DNA from: Nostoc sp. WHI
GTDB taxonomy: Bacteria; Cyanobacteriota; Cyanobacteriia; Cyanobacteriales; Nostocaceae
DNA: 64,000 bases
NCBI RefSeq assembly: GCF_015714725.1
Contig: NZ_WBKM01000374.1
Coordinates: 1-64,000 of the forward strand
Reading direction: 5' to 3'
The position numbers and the translations under genes were made by a program. The notes beneath the pieces were generated by a model, which was not told the origin of the DNA, ran no database searches, and saw only the letters and a list, made by a program, of their open reading frames with translations. Every line of letters begins with the position of its first letter. The stretch's first letter is position 1. Shown one piece after another: positions 54,430 through 63,435 of the stretch.

Positions 54430-55089
54430 ATGGAAAAAAGTCAGAATGTACAGTATGAGCAAACCCGACCAATAGGGGCCACTCCAGAGCTGACAAACAG
54501 AAAATCGAGATTAAGAAAAAGCTCGAACGTTCTGATATATCTGGTTGCACATCATCCTTGGCTATTATTAACTGGGTTTTTAGCCATGTTTCTCAGTGGT
54601 GGTGCTTTTGCCTTGTACAGCTTAGGTAATGCTGGGCAGGTAACGCAAGAAGAAGCAGAAAAAATCCCAGTGATAGTTGAAGAACCAATCAATATGGCCT
54701 CTGAGAATGGTAATCCTACACCTTTATGGATGGTGGCTGCGATCGTCCTCAGTTGTGGTAGTGGTTGCTTGATCATTTTCCGAATGCTCAACCGTCCAAG
54801 GCAACCGCAAAAAGTCCAAAAACATATTAACCGCCATCAAGCACGCTTGGCACAAAGCCATTACACAAGATTGGAACCACGTCTTCCCAACAACCAGCCA
54901 ATTTTTGTGCCACAGCCACAACAGCCACAACTAATGCCTATGATGCAGATGCCACCTAAAACAAAGCATCTGGTGACAGTTCTGCCATCAGAACACAAGC
55001 ATCACCTAGATACCCGCACAGAATCTTTGGCAGACTTGATGGATCTTCGTAAAGATAGTTCATTGTCGGCAATTTTACGCCAGTATTGA
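54430..55089 (+). CDS. Two-pass membrane protein, hypothetical
   Basis: 219 residues. Two hydrophobic helices are at about 43-65 (LLLTGFLAMFLSGGAFALY) and 98-117 (LWMVAAIVLSCGSGCLIIF), followed by a basic, Gln/Pro-rich cytoplasmic tail (QPQQPQLMPMMQMPPKTKH). The hydrophilic N-terminus is basic. No family is recognised; the layout is typical of small cyanobacterial envelope proteins. It follows ddl in the same direction. Confidence 0.65.
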   Translation: MEKSQNVQYEQTRPIGATPELTNRKSRLRKSSNVLIYLVAHHPWLLLTGFLAMFLSGGAFALYSLGNAGQVTQEEAEKIPVIVEEPINMASENGNPTPLWMVAAIVLSCGSGCLIIFRMLNRPRQPQKVQKHINRHQARLAQSHYTRLEPRLPNNQPIFVPQPQQPQLMPMMQMPPKTKHLVTVLPSEHKHHLDTRTESLADLMDLRKDSSLSAILRQY

Positions 55090-55257
55090 TAGTACTGTAA
55101 ACCAAAAACTTGTCAAATTAATCCTTTTTATCAATTAGGGCACGTTTATACCGTGCCTTTTCTAGTATTTACTAGTCACACAAAAGTCTTTAAGCTAAAT
55201 TTAGCTGTCAGCAGTTATTGGGATGCTAACTGCTGACACTAAAACCATCTCAAATGT

Positions 55258-55452
55258 TTAAATAGACGGGTAGCCGATCGCAGCGATCGCTTCTTTAATT
55301 GCTGTCTCTGATGCTTGTGTTTCTATGTTGACAATTTTGGTTTTTGAATCGGCTTGAACGATTGCAGAATTATCAACTGTTTGAATCGCTTGGGTGATAG
55401 TATTCACGCAAGCAGAACAGGCTAGATTGGGAACAGTAAGTTGGAATTTCAT
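55258..55452 (-). CDS. Heavy-metal-associated (HMA) copper chaperone
   Basis: 64 residues of one HMA ferredoxin-like domain. The metal-binding CxxC is CSAC in NLACSACVNT, and the usual Met before it is replaced by Leu. It should carry Cu(I) or a similar soft metal to the CopA-type ATPase. It is preceded by a MerR-type operator (55542-55563) and belongs to the regulon here. Length matches Atx1/CopZ proteins. Confidence 0.87.
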   Translation of the reverse strand: MKFQLTVPNLACSACVNTITQAIQTVDNSAIVQADSKTKIVNIETQASETAIKEAIAAIGYPSI

Positions 55453-55541
55453 AGGATTTGATTCCTCATTTAGAAAGATTAATTATTTGAAAACTTCTGA
55501 GTGAATCTATGACTAATTCACTCAACCTACAATCAGTTTAA

Positions 55542-55563
55542 ACTCTCCACTCTACAGGAGTGT
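55542..55563 (-). promoter_or_regulatory. MerR-type operator upstream of the HMA chaperone
   Basis: actctccactctacaggagt plus gt followed by caag. On the minus strand CTTGAC gives a -35 and the imperfect dyad lies in the spacer. It matches the boxes at 56122 and 59142 with an offset. Confidence 0.7.
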
Positions 55564-55669
55564 CAAGGGGTAAATTAAAAAATAGTTAATATAAAAAATC
55601 AGCACATCAACTTCATAAAAAACGCTGATATGCTGACAAAAAGTAAAATAATCTGCTTAATTATTTAAT

Positions 55670-56077
55670 TTATTCAATAATAGGGCAGATTGTTTGTTCT
55701 GGATTTTCAGGTATTGTTTCCCAACCCGAAATTAGTCCTTCTAACTCTTGCCTCAGAATAAATAATTGCTGAATTTGTTCATCAATAGCTGTTAGCTTAT
55801 CTTGTAGTTTGGCTTTTATATGTACACAGGGTAATTCACCTTCATCGTGAACTTCCAAAAAATCCTTAATTTCTGATAAGCTCAACCCAAGACTTTGGGC
55901 GCGTTTGATAAAGTTCAAGCGAGCCAAAATATCAGAGTTAAACAATCTATATCCACCCTCAGTTCTCCCTAACGACCTGAGTAAACCTAGTTCCTCATAA
56001 TAGCGAATTGTTTTAATTGGCACACCACTAGACTTGGCAACAGTACCAATGAGTTTTGGCTGTTCTTGGACTAACAT
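55670..56077 (-). CDS. MerR-family soft-metal regulator
   Basis: 135 residues. The N-terminal winged helix is clear: IKTIRYYEELGLLRSLGRTE then GGYRLFNSD. Then comes the dimerisation helix, and metal-binding cysteines at Cys84 (ELPCVHIK) and Cys131 (TICPIIE). Cu(I) or a similar metal is inferred from the copper genes nearby. It would bind the palindromes at 55542, 56122 and 59142, untwisting promoters with long spacers. Its own promoter carries the most perfect copy. Confidence 0.87.
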   Translation of the reverse strand: MLVQEQPKLIGTVAKSSGVPIKTIRYYEELGLLRSLGRTEGGYRLFNSDILARLNFIKRAQSLGLSLSEIKDFLEVHDEGELPCVHIKAKLQDKLTAIDEQIQQLFILRQELEGLISGWETIPENPEQTICPIIE

Positions 56078-56121
56078 ACTTAGCTGCTCCTATGCTATGT
56101 AATTCACTTACCTTATGTTAA

Positions 56122-56143
56122 ACTCTCCAGTTCACTGGAGAGT
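56122..56143 (-). promoter_or_regulatory. MerR operator and promoter of the merR gene
   Basis: actctccagttcactggaga plus gt is a near-perfect dyad. On the minus strand the -35 TTGACT (56146-56141) and -10 TAACAT (56121-56116) are separated by 19 bases, the extended spacing typical of MerR-controlled promoters. Confidence 0.8.
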
Positions 56144-56281
56144 CAAGTGTCAACAGCATTATCTTGCTAAATAGGGACGTGAATAAAGTTGCAAATTTTT
56201 AAGCCCGTAGAGCGCGTTAGGTACATAACGTAACATCTAGATTTTCGGTGCGTTAGCAGTAGCGTAACGCACCATCGGATC

Positions 56282-56812
56282 TTAAAATAATTTAGCCGCT
56301 TGAACTTCAATGACTCCTCGGAACATATTCATACCGCAGGCGAAAGTATAAGTACCTGGTTTGTCGGGTGTAAACTCGATGGATGTAACTTGATTGAGTG
56401 GTAGGTTTTTGGCGATATGGAAATCAGGTAGCCGTATTTCTTCAAGACAACTACTAGGGTCACGGCGTAGGAAGTTCAGGCGGACTTTTTGACCAGCATT
56501 AACGTTAACTCGGCTAGGTTCGTAGCCTCCATCTACGGTAATGCTAATTTCTTGAATACCATCATGGGCTTCTGCTTTTTGAGACTTAGGTTTACTCAAG
56601 AGAAACCACCATGTTTCTAGTCCGATTAATGCTAAACCTACCCCTGTGACTGTACCTTTTACCCATAGTGGTTGCTCAATGGGTTGAAACTTCGTCTGTG
56701 ATTTCTCACTGACTGGCATTTCATGGCTCATCTGGGCTACTGTTTTACCGGAAATTACACCGAACACCAAGCCCAAAGTTGCTATACTGCCAATAATTGT
56801 TTTAGTTAACAT
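56282..56812 (-). CDS. Cupredoxin-domain membrane protein
   Basis: 176 residues. A signal or anchor segment (about 1-26), a second hydrophobic helix (about 52-72, VTGVGLALIGLETWWFLL), then a cupredoxin domain (about 85-176) with DPSSCLEEIRLPDFHI and YTFACGMNMFRGVIEV, giving Cys, His, Cys and Met ligand candidates. It lies 11 bp downstream of copA, so the two are one operon. It likely handles copper on the outer face of the membrane with the ATPase. Confidence 0.85.
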   Translation of the reverse strand: MLTKTIIGSIATLGLVFGVISGKTVAQMSHEMPVSEKSQTKFQPIEQPLWVKGTVTGVGLALIGLETWWFLLSKPKSQKAEAHDGIQEISITVDGGYEPSRVNVNAGQKVRLNFLRRDPSSCLEEIRLPDFHIAKNLPLNQVTSIEFTPDKPGTYTFACGMNMFRGVIEVQAAKLF

Positions 56813-56823
56813 TTTTTAGCTCC

Positions 56824-59085
56824 TTATACTACTGCTTTAGCTTTAAATTTACGCAGACGTAAGGCATTTGTCACAACTGAAACCGAACTAAATGCCATTG
56901 CTGCACCTGCGATGATCGGGTTAAGTAACCAACCGAAGATGGGGAACAGAATACCAGCAGCAATTGGAATTCCAGCAACGTTGTAAATGAAGGCGAAAAA
57001 TAAATTTTGCCGAATATTACGAATTGTGGCGCGACTTAATTGAATGGCAGTGACGATGCTTAACAAGTCACCGGAGATGAGGGTAATGTCACTAGCAGCG
57101 ATCGCCACATCTGTACCTGTGCCAATTGCCATCCCCACATCGGCTTGAGCCAAAGCCGGGGCATCATTAATCCCATCACCGACCATTGCCACAATCTTTC
57201 CTTCTGATTGTAGTTTCTCTACCGTAGCGGCTTTTTGGTCAGGTCGGACTTCAGCCAAGACGCGCTTGATACCAACTTCACGAGCGATCGCTTCTGCGGT
57301 GCGGCGATTATCTCCCGTGAGCATCACCACCTCTAAACCCAATTTTTGCAAAGCCCGAATCGCCTGCACAGAGGTGGGTTTGATCGCATCAGAAATACCC
57401 ATCAATCCCTGGATTTTGCCATCAACTGCAATCCAAATCGCAGTTTTACCCAAATACTCCAAACGCTCTTTATCGTGTTGCAAGGCTTGGGTTTCAATAT
57501 CCAATTCTTCCATCCAGCGTTGCGTACCAATTTGCACGAGATGCTTGGTAACAATACCTTGTACGCCATTACCTGTAATTGCTTCAAACTCCCGGACATC
57601 TGCTAACTCGACTTCTTGAGATTGAGCGTATCTCACAACAGCTTCTGCTAATGGATGTTCAGAATTGCGTTCCACAGAAGCCGTAAGTTGAATCAACTTC
57701 ATTTCGTTACCATTAACAGTACCGTTGGCTGTGACAAAATCGGTGACTGTTGCTTTGCCTTGAGTAATGGTTCCAGTTTTATCCAGCACAATTGTTTGGA
57801 TTTTGTGTGCTAGTTCCAAGCTTTCGGCACCTTTAATCAAAATGCCATTTTCTGCACCTTTACCTGTTCCTACCATCACAGAAGTTGGTGTGGCTAAACC
57901 CAGCGCACAAGGACAGGCGATAATTAGTACCCCAATTGTGGGGATGAGTGCCAAAGTAACATTCCCTGTAAAATTAAACCAAATGATGAAAGTGAGCAGT
58001 GCGATCGCAATCACTACAGGCACAAACCATCCAGTTACTTTGTCTGCTAATCTCTGAATTGGGGCTTTGGAACCCTGTGCTTGCTGTACTAATTGGACAA
58101 TCTGCGCCAGCACAGTATCACTTCCGACTCGTGTCGCCCGAAACTTGAAACTCCCAGTTTTGTTAATAGTCGCTCCAATCACTTCATCGCCTGGTTGTTT
58201 TTTGACGGGCAAACTTTCGCCTGTCACCATCGCTTCATCAATTGTGGATGCTCCCTCAATCACTTCCCCATCAACAGAAATTTTCTCGCCAGGGCGAACC
58301 AGTATCACATCTCCAATAATTACTTCTTCAATTGGGACATCTATTTCTCGTCCATTACGAATCAAACGCGCCGTTTTCGCTTGCAAACCAATCAGTTTGC
58401 GGATAGCTTCGGAAGTTTGTCCTCTAGCACGATTTTCAAACAGCCGTCCCAGCAAAATTAGGGTAATGACGATAGCAGCAGTTTCATAATACACATCTGG
58501 TGTTAACCCCTGATTAATGAAAAAGCTAGGAAGTAAAGTAGGAAATAGTGAATAGAAATATGCCGCACTTGTACCTAAAGCAATTAGAGTATCCATAGTC
58601 GCAGCGTGACGTTTTAAAGCTTTCCAAGTGTTGATGTAGAAGGAGTAACCACACCAAAACTGTACTGGGGTAGTTAGTATCAACTGTACCCAAGGATTGT
58701 GCAACCACAGAGGAATGAAGGGTAAGTGCAATCCCGTCATCATTGGCAGAGAACCAATGACTAACGCAGTGCTAATGATGCCTCCTACCGTTACCTTTTG
58801 CACTAAATTGCGGGACTCTCTCAGACGATATTTTTTCTCAGCATCATCTTCTCCTACCATCAGGTTTTGTTTTTGGAGTGGGTAGGCAGAGTAACCTGCG
58901 GCCTTTACCGCTTCTTGAATGGCATCTAAATCAGTTGTTCTGGAGTCGTACTCAACCGTTGCTTGTTCTGCCCCAAAATTCACAATACATTCACTGACAC
59001 CGGGGACAGAAGCAATGGCATCTTCAATATTTTTGGCACAAGAGGCGCAACTCATGCCGCGTAGTTTAAGTGTGGCATTCTCCAT
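56824..59085 (-). CDS. copA: Copper-transporting P1B-type ATPase
   Basis: 753 residues. An N-terminal HMA domain has GMSCASC with Cys13 and Cys16. Eight membrane helices are expected; the transport motif is CPC in [22 protein letters not shown] is the phosphorylation site, [10 protein letters not shown] carries the HP motif, MLTGDN and [20 protein letters not shown] are the hinge and C-terminal signatures. It pumps Cu(I) out of the cytosol or into a compartment using ATP. A MerR operator at 59142 controls it with the cupredoxin gene downstream. Confidence 0.94.
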   Translation of the reverse strand: MENATLKLRGMSCASCAKNIEDAIASVPGVSECIVNFGAEQATVEYDSRTTDLDAIQEAVKAAGYSAYPLQKQNLMVGEDDAEKKYRLRESRNLVQKVTVGGIISTALVIGSLPMMTGLHLPFIPLWLHNPWVQLILTTPVQFWCGYSFYINTWKALKRHAATMDTLIALGTSAAYFYSLFPTLLPSFFINQGLTPDVYYETAAIVITLILLGRLFENRARGQTSEAIRKLIGLQAKTARLIRNGREIDVPIEEVIIGDVILVRPGEKISVDGEVIEGASTIDEAMVTGESLPVKKQPGDEVIGATINKTGSFKFRATRVGSDTVLAQIVQLVQQAQGSKAPIQRLADKVTGWFVPVVIAIALLTFIIWFNFTGNVTLALIPTIGVLIIACPCALGLATPTSVMVGTGKGAENGILIKGAESLELAHKIQTIVLDKTGTITQGKATVTDFVTANGTVNGNEMKLIQLTASVERNSEHPLAEAVVRYAQSQEVELADVREFEAITGNGVQGIVTKHLVQIGTQRWMEELDIETQALQHDKERLEYLGKTAIWIAVDGKIQGLMGISDAIKPTSVQAIRALQKLGLEVVMLTGDNRRTAEAIAREVGIKRVLAEVRPDQKAATVEKLQSEGKIVAMVGDGINDAPALAQADVGMAIGTGTDVAIAASDITLISGDLLSIVTAIQLSRATIRNIRQNLFFAFIYNVAGIPIAAGILFPIFGWLLNPIIAGAAMAFSSVSVVTNALRLRKFKAKAVV

Positions 59086-59141
59086 TTGACTACTCCAATT
59101 ACTAAATGGCGCTAACTAATATCTAACTGATTTCATCTTGA

Positions 59142-59163
59142 ATGCTCCAGTTGACTGGAGAGT
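59142..59163 (-). promoter_or_regulatory. MerR operator upstream of copA
   Basis: atgctccagttgactggaga plus gt, 57 bp before the copA start. On the minus strand it begins with TTGACT (-35, 59166-59161). It resembles the boxes at 55542 and 56122. Confidence 0.75.
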
Positions 59164-59579
59164 CAAGAGGTCATCTGAAGAATTTTCTTAAGCGCACATT
59201 AGATACTTAGAATGACTCAAGTTTTGGGTATTGTGCAAGATGAGCAGAAGGGGTGAGAAAATGAGTGTGTAAAATACTTCTACTATTTAAATATTTTAAC
59301 AACTCAAGGCTTTTAAAAAGTTAGATATGAGTAATTGCAAATTTTAAAACCTGCCAAAATGGCAACCAGATTCTCCTGAGCCAGGTTAAATTATATAAAT
59401 ATAAACGACTTTAAAGGTTTTGTTATCAGGGACTACCACGTAAAAAATTGGTTTTATAAAATACTATCTCCTGAGGAATTCGCAGGGAGAAAAAACTATC
59501 TCTATCAATTGTTTATAGACTATTTTACTTACAGATAAATTATGAATAATTAAGTTTAGCATTTGCTGCAACAGGAATA
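59164..59579. other. AT-rich intergenic region
   Basis: About 415 bp without a gene, beyond the copA operator. Nothing recognisable. Confidence 0.5.
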
Positions 59580-59727
59580 TTAAATGTACATAGGCGTTGT
59601 TGTCAAAGTACACATTAGCCCCCCAAATAACGGGCAACGTCTGTATACATTCCTGTTCACTTCAGCGGCAAATTGCAGAGTGGGAGTATGAAAGCTGACT
59701 GATATGCTTCCTCCCACTTTTTATTTA
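59580..59727 (+). ncRNA. Candidate small RNA with rho-independent terminator
   Basis: In a 975-bp gap without ORFs, a stretch of mixed composition (cattagccccccaaataacg, aacgtctgtatacattcctg) ends in a well-formed terminator at 59679-59727. No gene upstream would use that terminator on the plus strand, so it may belong to a free RNA. The 5' end is a guess; no known family matched by eye. Confidence 0.4.
59679..59727 (+). terminator. Rho-independent terminator
   Basis: agtgggag (59679-59686) pairs with ctcccact (59711-59718), with inner gaaagc/gcttc pairing, followed by tttttattt. Confidence 0.75.
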
Positions 59728-59771
59728 TAAATGTAGATTATAGTAAGTTAGTAGATGGTTATAAATAAATA

Positions 59772-60002
59772 CAAGTAGTCGGACAGAATTAATTACACAA
59801 TGTCATTGCGAATGAAGTGGAGCGGAATGAAGCAATCGCAGGGGTTGGGATTGCTTCACGACCTTCGCAATGACTGCAAATATTTTTGTCCAGCTACTTA
59901 AGAAGTTTGTCATTGCGTACTTCTTTGGAGAACCCGTAGCGAACACTCCACTGCGTTCCGCTCGCAATGACATTTTATATTTAATTTCGCCCAGCTACTT
60001 AC
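59772..60002. repeat. Composite inverted repeat element
   Basis: Ends caagtagtcggacagaatta and taatttcgcccagctactta are partial inverted repeats. Inside are tgtcattgcgaa...ttcgcaatgac (59801-59873) and tgtcattgcgta...cgcaatgaca (59909-59972), each hairpin-forming. MITE-like, about 230 bp. Confidence 0.7.
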
Positions 60003-60060
60003 AGCTTAACCCGATAGGCCAACACTTTGCAAAAGTTATACTTTATTAAATCTACAATTA

Positions 60061-60996
60061 TTAGCCAAAGTCAGTATCCCGTAAAAATTCAAGAATCGCT
60101 GCGTTCAGCACCTCAAAAGCACCAGTTGAGGCATCATGGCAGCAGTTAGACAAAATTTGTAATTTGGAATTGGGGATATGCTGATGCAATTTTTCACCAT
60201 GACTTGGAGGAAACCAACTATCTTGCTTACCCCACAAAATTAGTGTAGGACATTTAATCGCACTCAGATTATTTTGAATTTTGGTGAGCATATTTGGCTT
60301 ATTTGCTTGCAAATTCTCGATTTCTCGCGCTGCTATTTGTAACTCTTCGGCGACTTTTGCGATCGCACCAGGCAGTTCAATAAACGGGTAAGTTATCCAA
60401 TAGACATCTTCCTGTGTCAGGATCGACGGATCGAATAGTACCTTACGTCTTTCTGTTGCCATAATTTCTCGAAATACAGGTGCAAACAGATATGCCAAAC
60501 GCAAGGAATCAATTGTTTGCATTATTTCTAATGGCATTTGAGCAAGTAACCACATAGCCCAATGAGGTAAACGTTCAGCAAAAATAGGTGCATTCACTAC
60601 TACTAGCCGCCCGATTAAATGAGGGCTTTCTTGAGCAATGGCGAGGGCAACTAATGCCCCCATAGATTCAGCCACAACCACTGCGGGTTCGTCACATAAT
60701 GCCTGAATAATTCTTTGAAACTCAATAACTTGATGACCTTTATCTTCTCGACGATACAATGCTTTTTCTGAAAAACCATAACCTTTGGCATCAAAACAAA
60801 TTACACGAAAATGTTTAGATAATGGTGCTATGCTGTAGCGCCAATTGTAGCTCCAACTACCTACGCCATGTAATAAAATTAGCGGTTTACCTGTACCTTT
60901 TTCGCCATAAGCAATTTGTACGGGATACCCTTTAACATCACTAATAGTTAGACTTTGCCGACCTTTAGGAAAAGTGGCTTGCCACCAATCTTTCAT
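60061..60996 (-). CDS. Alpha/beta hydrolase fold protein
   Basis: 311 residues. The oxyanion block is LILLHGVGSWSYNWRYSI, the nucleophile elbow is AESMGAL (AESMG rather than the commoner GxSxG), the acid lies in WGKQDSWFP, and the His is in NCCHDAS. FDAKGYGFSEKA is typical of the haloalkane-dehalogenase/epoxide-hydrolase-like branch. No signal peptide; cytoplasmic. The substrate is unknown. It stands alone on its strand. Confidence 0.87.
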   Translation of the reverse strand: MKDWWQATFPKGRQSLTISDVKGYPVQIAYGEKGTGKPLILLHGVGSWSYNWRYSIAPLSKHFRVICFDAKGYGFSEKALYRREDKGHQVIEFQRIIQALCDEPAVVVAESMGALVALAIAQESPHLIGRLVVVNAPIFAERLPHWAMWLLAQMPLEIMQTIDSLRLAYLFAPVFREIMATERRKVLFDPSILTQEDVYWITYPFIELPGAIAKVAEELQIAAREIENLQANKPNMLTKIQNNLSAIKCPTLILWGKQDSWFPPSHGEKLHQHIPNSKLQILSNCCHDASTGAFEVLNAAILEFLRDTDFG

Positions 60997-61110
60997 TCCG
61001 TTATCAATAAATAATTTAACTAATTATAGGGGTTTAAGTTCCCCGCTTCGTCATTGCAAATTTTGTGGCTCTTTCTAAATCCCCGTTAAAAAACCGAATT
61101 ACGGATTATT

Positions 61111-61617
61111 TTAACCGCCTGTTAAGGCGTTCCATAGCATTCTAATTAGGATCACGGGTAATGCTACTAAAACAATGGAAATCAACAACAATCCGACCAA
61201 AACCGCAAAGATAAACCACCTGTCTGGACTCTTTTGCTGGCTAGGAAATTTTAAGTACTCTTCCAATAGCTTGATATTATTAGTATTCGCTCTCCAGGCA
61301 AAATCAAAAAAGTCTCCCAAAACTGGGACAGCCCCTACCAAGCCATCAATGATCACATTCAAAACCATTTTGCCTAAAGTGGCTCTAGATACACCTAGCC
61401 GCGCTGCTTCTAGGATGATGTAGCTAGAAAACATGACTCCCAAAAAATCACCACCAATAGGTATTAATCCTAAGATTGGATCTAGACCAAAACCAATCTG
61501 CGTACCAGGAATGGTAATAACATTATCCAGCAGCCGACTTAACTGACGCAGACGCTTTAAGGTGGTTGCTTTGGCATCTGGTTGAATTATCGAAAATTGA
61601 GGAGGAGAATCAGGCAT
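61111..61617 (-). CDS. DUF4112 membrane protein
   Basis: 168 residues. Conserved blocks RLDNVITIPGTQIGFGLDP-like (here SRLLDNVITIPG) and GLIPIGGDFLGVMFSS, then AVPVLGDFFDFAWRANTNN, identify DUF4112. Hydrophobic segments are at about 45-70 and 140-160. Function is unknown. It lies 87 bp downstream of the YihY gene and reads the same way. Confidence 0.88.
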   Translation of the reverse strand: MPDSPPQFSIIQPDAKATTLKRLRQLSRLLDNVITIPGTQIGFGLDPILGLIPIGGDFLGVMFSSYIILEAARLGVSRATLGKMVLNVIIDGLVGAVPVLGDFFDFAWRANTNNIKLLEEYLKFPSQQKSPDRWFIFAVLVGLLLISIVLVALPVILIRMLWNALTGG

Positions 61618-61704
61618 GAAGGCGATCGCTTATTTATATTGAATCGTTAGACATTGTTACTCCCCTACTGAGATTTGTCAAAAGTTTTCTCAGGGATTTA
61701 TGAA

Positions 61705-62604
61705 TTAATATTTTTCTTTAGATTGTGACTGTGCTTTGAAGCGCATATCTTCGCCGACAGTCACGTTCAACTGATCGCCGATTAACAGAACAGCAGCACT
61801 CATTGACAGCCAAAGCATTAAAACTATCACAGCCCCTACAGCACCATATACTTTATTATAATTGCCAAAATTCGCCACATAAAGCCGAAATAGGGCAGAC
61901 AATATTGCCCAGAAAACAGCTGCTAAAATTGCTCCAGGCATCATTGGTGTGCCTGGGTTCCACTGGCTTGGGCCATAGCGATAGACAAAACTAAAGGCGA
62001 CAGCAACAATGCTTAAAGCTAAAGGCCAGCGCAACAACTGCCAAAGATGCGACAAGAAGACCAAAGAATCATTTTCGCGTACTACCATTTCTAACAGTAA
62101 ATCGCTGGTAAATACTAAGAAAGAAGCTAACACCAAAAGCAAGATTGTACCAACTGTTAATCCTAAAGAGATGAGTTTGGCTTTCCAAAAGGGGCGCATC
62201 TTTTCTGGAGGAATTTGATGGATTTGGTCGAAGGCGGTCATAGCAGTACTTATAGCCCCAGAAGCAGTCCAAATTGCTAATACAAAGCTCAGAGAAAATA
62301 AACTACTGTTTCTGGAGTTGGTAATTTCTGTGGTAGCAAAATCACGAATCAAAACCAAGGCTTCTTCAGGTAAAACTTGACTTAGTTGCACCGCCAGTTG
62401 TTTAAAGGTAGCTTGTAAAGATTCTGCTAATAAGCCGATGGCTGTAAGGAGGGCAAGAATCGCTGGAAACAACGATAGTATGGCATTGAAAGCGATTTCC
62501 GAGGCCAGTCCAAAAAGTCGCCTTTCCATTGTCCTGGCGAAAGTTTTTTTAAGCGTGCGCCAATTGAGATGCCGAAAAAAGCGGAAAAAGCGAGGTTTTG
62601 GCAT
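61705..62604 (-). CDS. YihY/BrkB-family membrane protein
   Basis: 299 residues with about six membrane helices. Characteristic blocks are FGLASEIAFNAILSLFPAIL, IWTASGAISTAMTAFDQIH, and RYGPSQWNPGTPMMPGAILA, then GAVGAVIVLMLWLSMSAAVL and IGDQLNVTV. The family was once annotated as ribonuclease BN but is now viewed as envelope protein of uncertain role. It is probably cotranscribed with the DUF4112 gene. Confidence 0.92.
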   Translation of the reverse strand: MPKPRFFRFFRHLNWRTLKKTFARTMERRLFGLASEIAFNAILSLFPAILALLTAIGLLAESLQATFKQLAVQLSQVLPEEALVLIRDFATTEITNSRNSSLFSLSFVLAIWTASGAISTAMTAFDQIHQIPPEKMRPFWKAKLISLGLTVGTILLLVLASFLVFTSDLLLEMVVRENDSLVFLSHLWQLLRWPLALSIVAVAFSFVYRYGPSQWNPGTPMMPGAILAAVFWAILSALFRLYVANFGNYNKVYGAVGAVIVLMLWLSMSAAVLLIGDQLNVTVGEDMRFKAQSQSKEKY

Positions 62605-62705
62605 GATTTGAAGTAAAAACTGGTTGGGTTTTTCAACTACTGCGCCAAATTTTGGATAGCGATCGCATCTATCTTTTTACCGCAAGAATCTGATGGGGTG
62701 AGTGG

Positions 62706-62843
62706 CAATACAGTTTGTATAAGACTTGATCCCCCCAACCCCCCTTAAAAAGGGGGGACTAAGAATGGCTCTATTTCCCCCTTTTTAAGGGGGACTAAGG
62801 GGGATCAATAAGTGCCTATGCACCTTAACGAACCGTATTGGGG
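62706..62843. mobile_element. About 138-bp MITE-like element, copy C
   Basis: Ends caatacagtttg and cgaaccgtattggggt are inverted repeats; interior gatccccccaaccccccttaa and ccccctttttaaggggg. It is related to 30498-30635 and 52884-53020. Confidence 0.8.
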
Positions 62844-62899
62844 TGAGTAGGGGACAATAACTCTTGACCATTGACTAATAACTAATGACTATATTATTT

Positions 62900-63349
62900 A
62901 TGAATCAAGATTTTACACAACAGTGGTTGACAGAAATTCAGGCACTTAAAGAGCAGATGGCGGGACTGCAACACGATCGCGATGTGGCTTGGGAAAGTGG
63001 CCAAAAATGGCGTCAGCTCTATAACACAGAAGCCGAACAACGCCGCACAGATGCCCAGTTGTCGCAACAGGCGATCGCATCTCTCAAGGCAGAACTCCAT
63101 AAACTCCAGGGTCTTGAGGTAGACACACTCGCTCCTGGGACACCAGTAACAGCGATCCAACAAGAAATAGAACAACTCAAATCTGTGGAGGATTTACAAG
63201 CTAAACTGATCGCCGTGATTAAAGAACGCGATCGCCTCTTACAAGCTTTGAAAACTGAGCAAGACAATCACGCCCAAACCCGCAATAGTCTTACTACTGC
63301 CTTGGGTGATGCTATTGATAGCTTGACACGGGAGCGAGCAGGGGAGTAA
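62900..63349 (+). CDS. Coiled-coil protein, hypothetical
   Basis: 149 residues from ATG 62900 (MNQDFTQQWLTEIQALKEQM). Long helices with heptad patterns cover about 8-75 and 85-145 (LQAKLIAVIKERDRLLQALK), separated by a Pro-containing hinge LAPGTPVTAIQQ. It is acidic and basic in blocks, soluble, and probably a structural or scaffolding protein. It converges on the threonine synthase gene, with a short a/t-rich tandem repeat (aatccaaaatccaaaattg) between. Confidence 0.7.
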   Translation: MNQDFTQQWLTEIQALKEQMAGLQHDRDVAWESGQKWRQLYNTEAEQRRTDAQLSQQAIASLKAELHKLQGLEVDTLAPGTPVTAIQQEIEQLKSVEDLQAKLIAVIKERDRLLQALKTEQDNHAQTRNSLTTALGDAIDSLTRERAGE

Positions 63350-63435
63350 GAATTTTAGATTTTAGATTTGGGATTTTAGATTGAAATTTAATCCAAAATT
63401 TAAAATCCAAAATCCAAAATTGAATTGCCCAACTC

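Noticed and set aside
57266-58489. Plus-strand ORFs opposite copA
   Set aside because: copA is a complete, motif-rich gene on the other strand; these are shadows.
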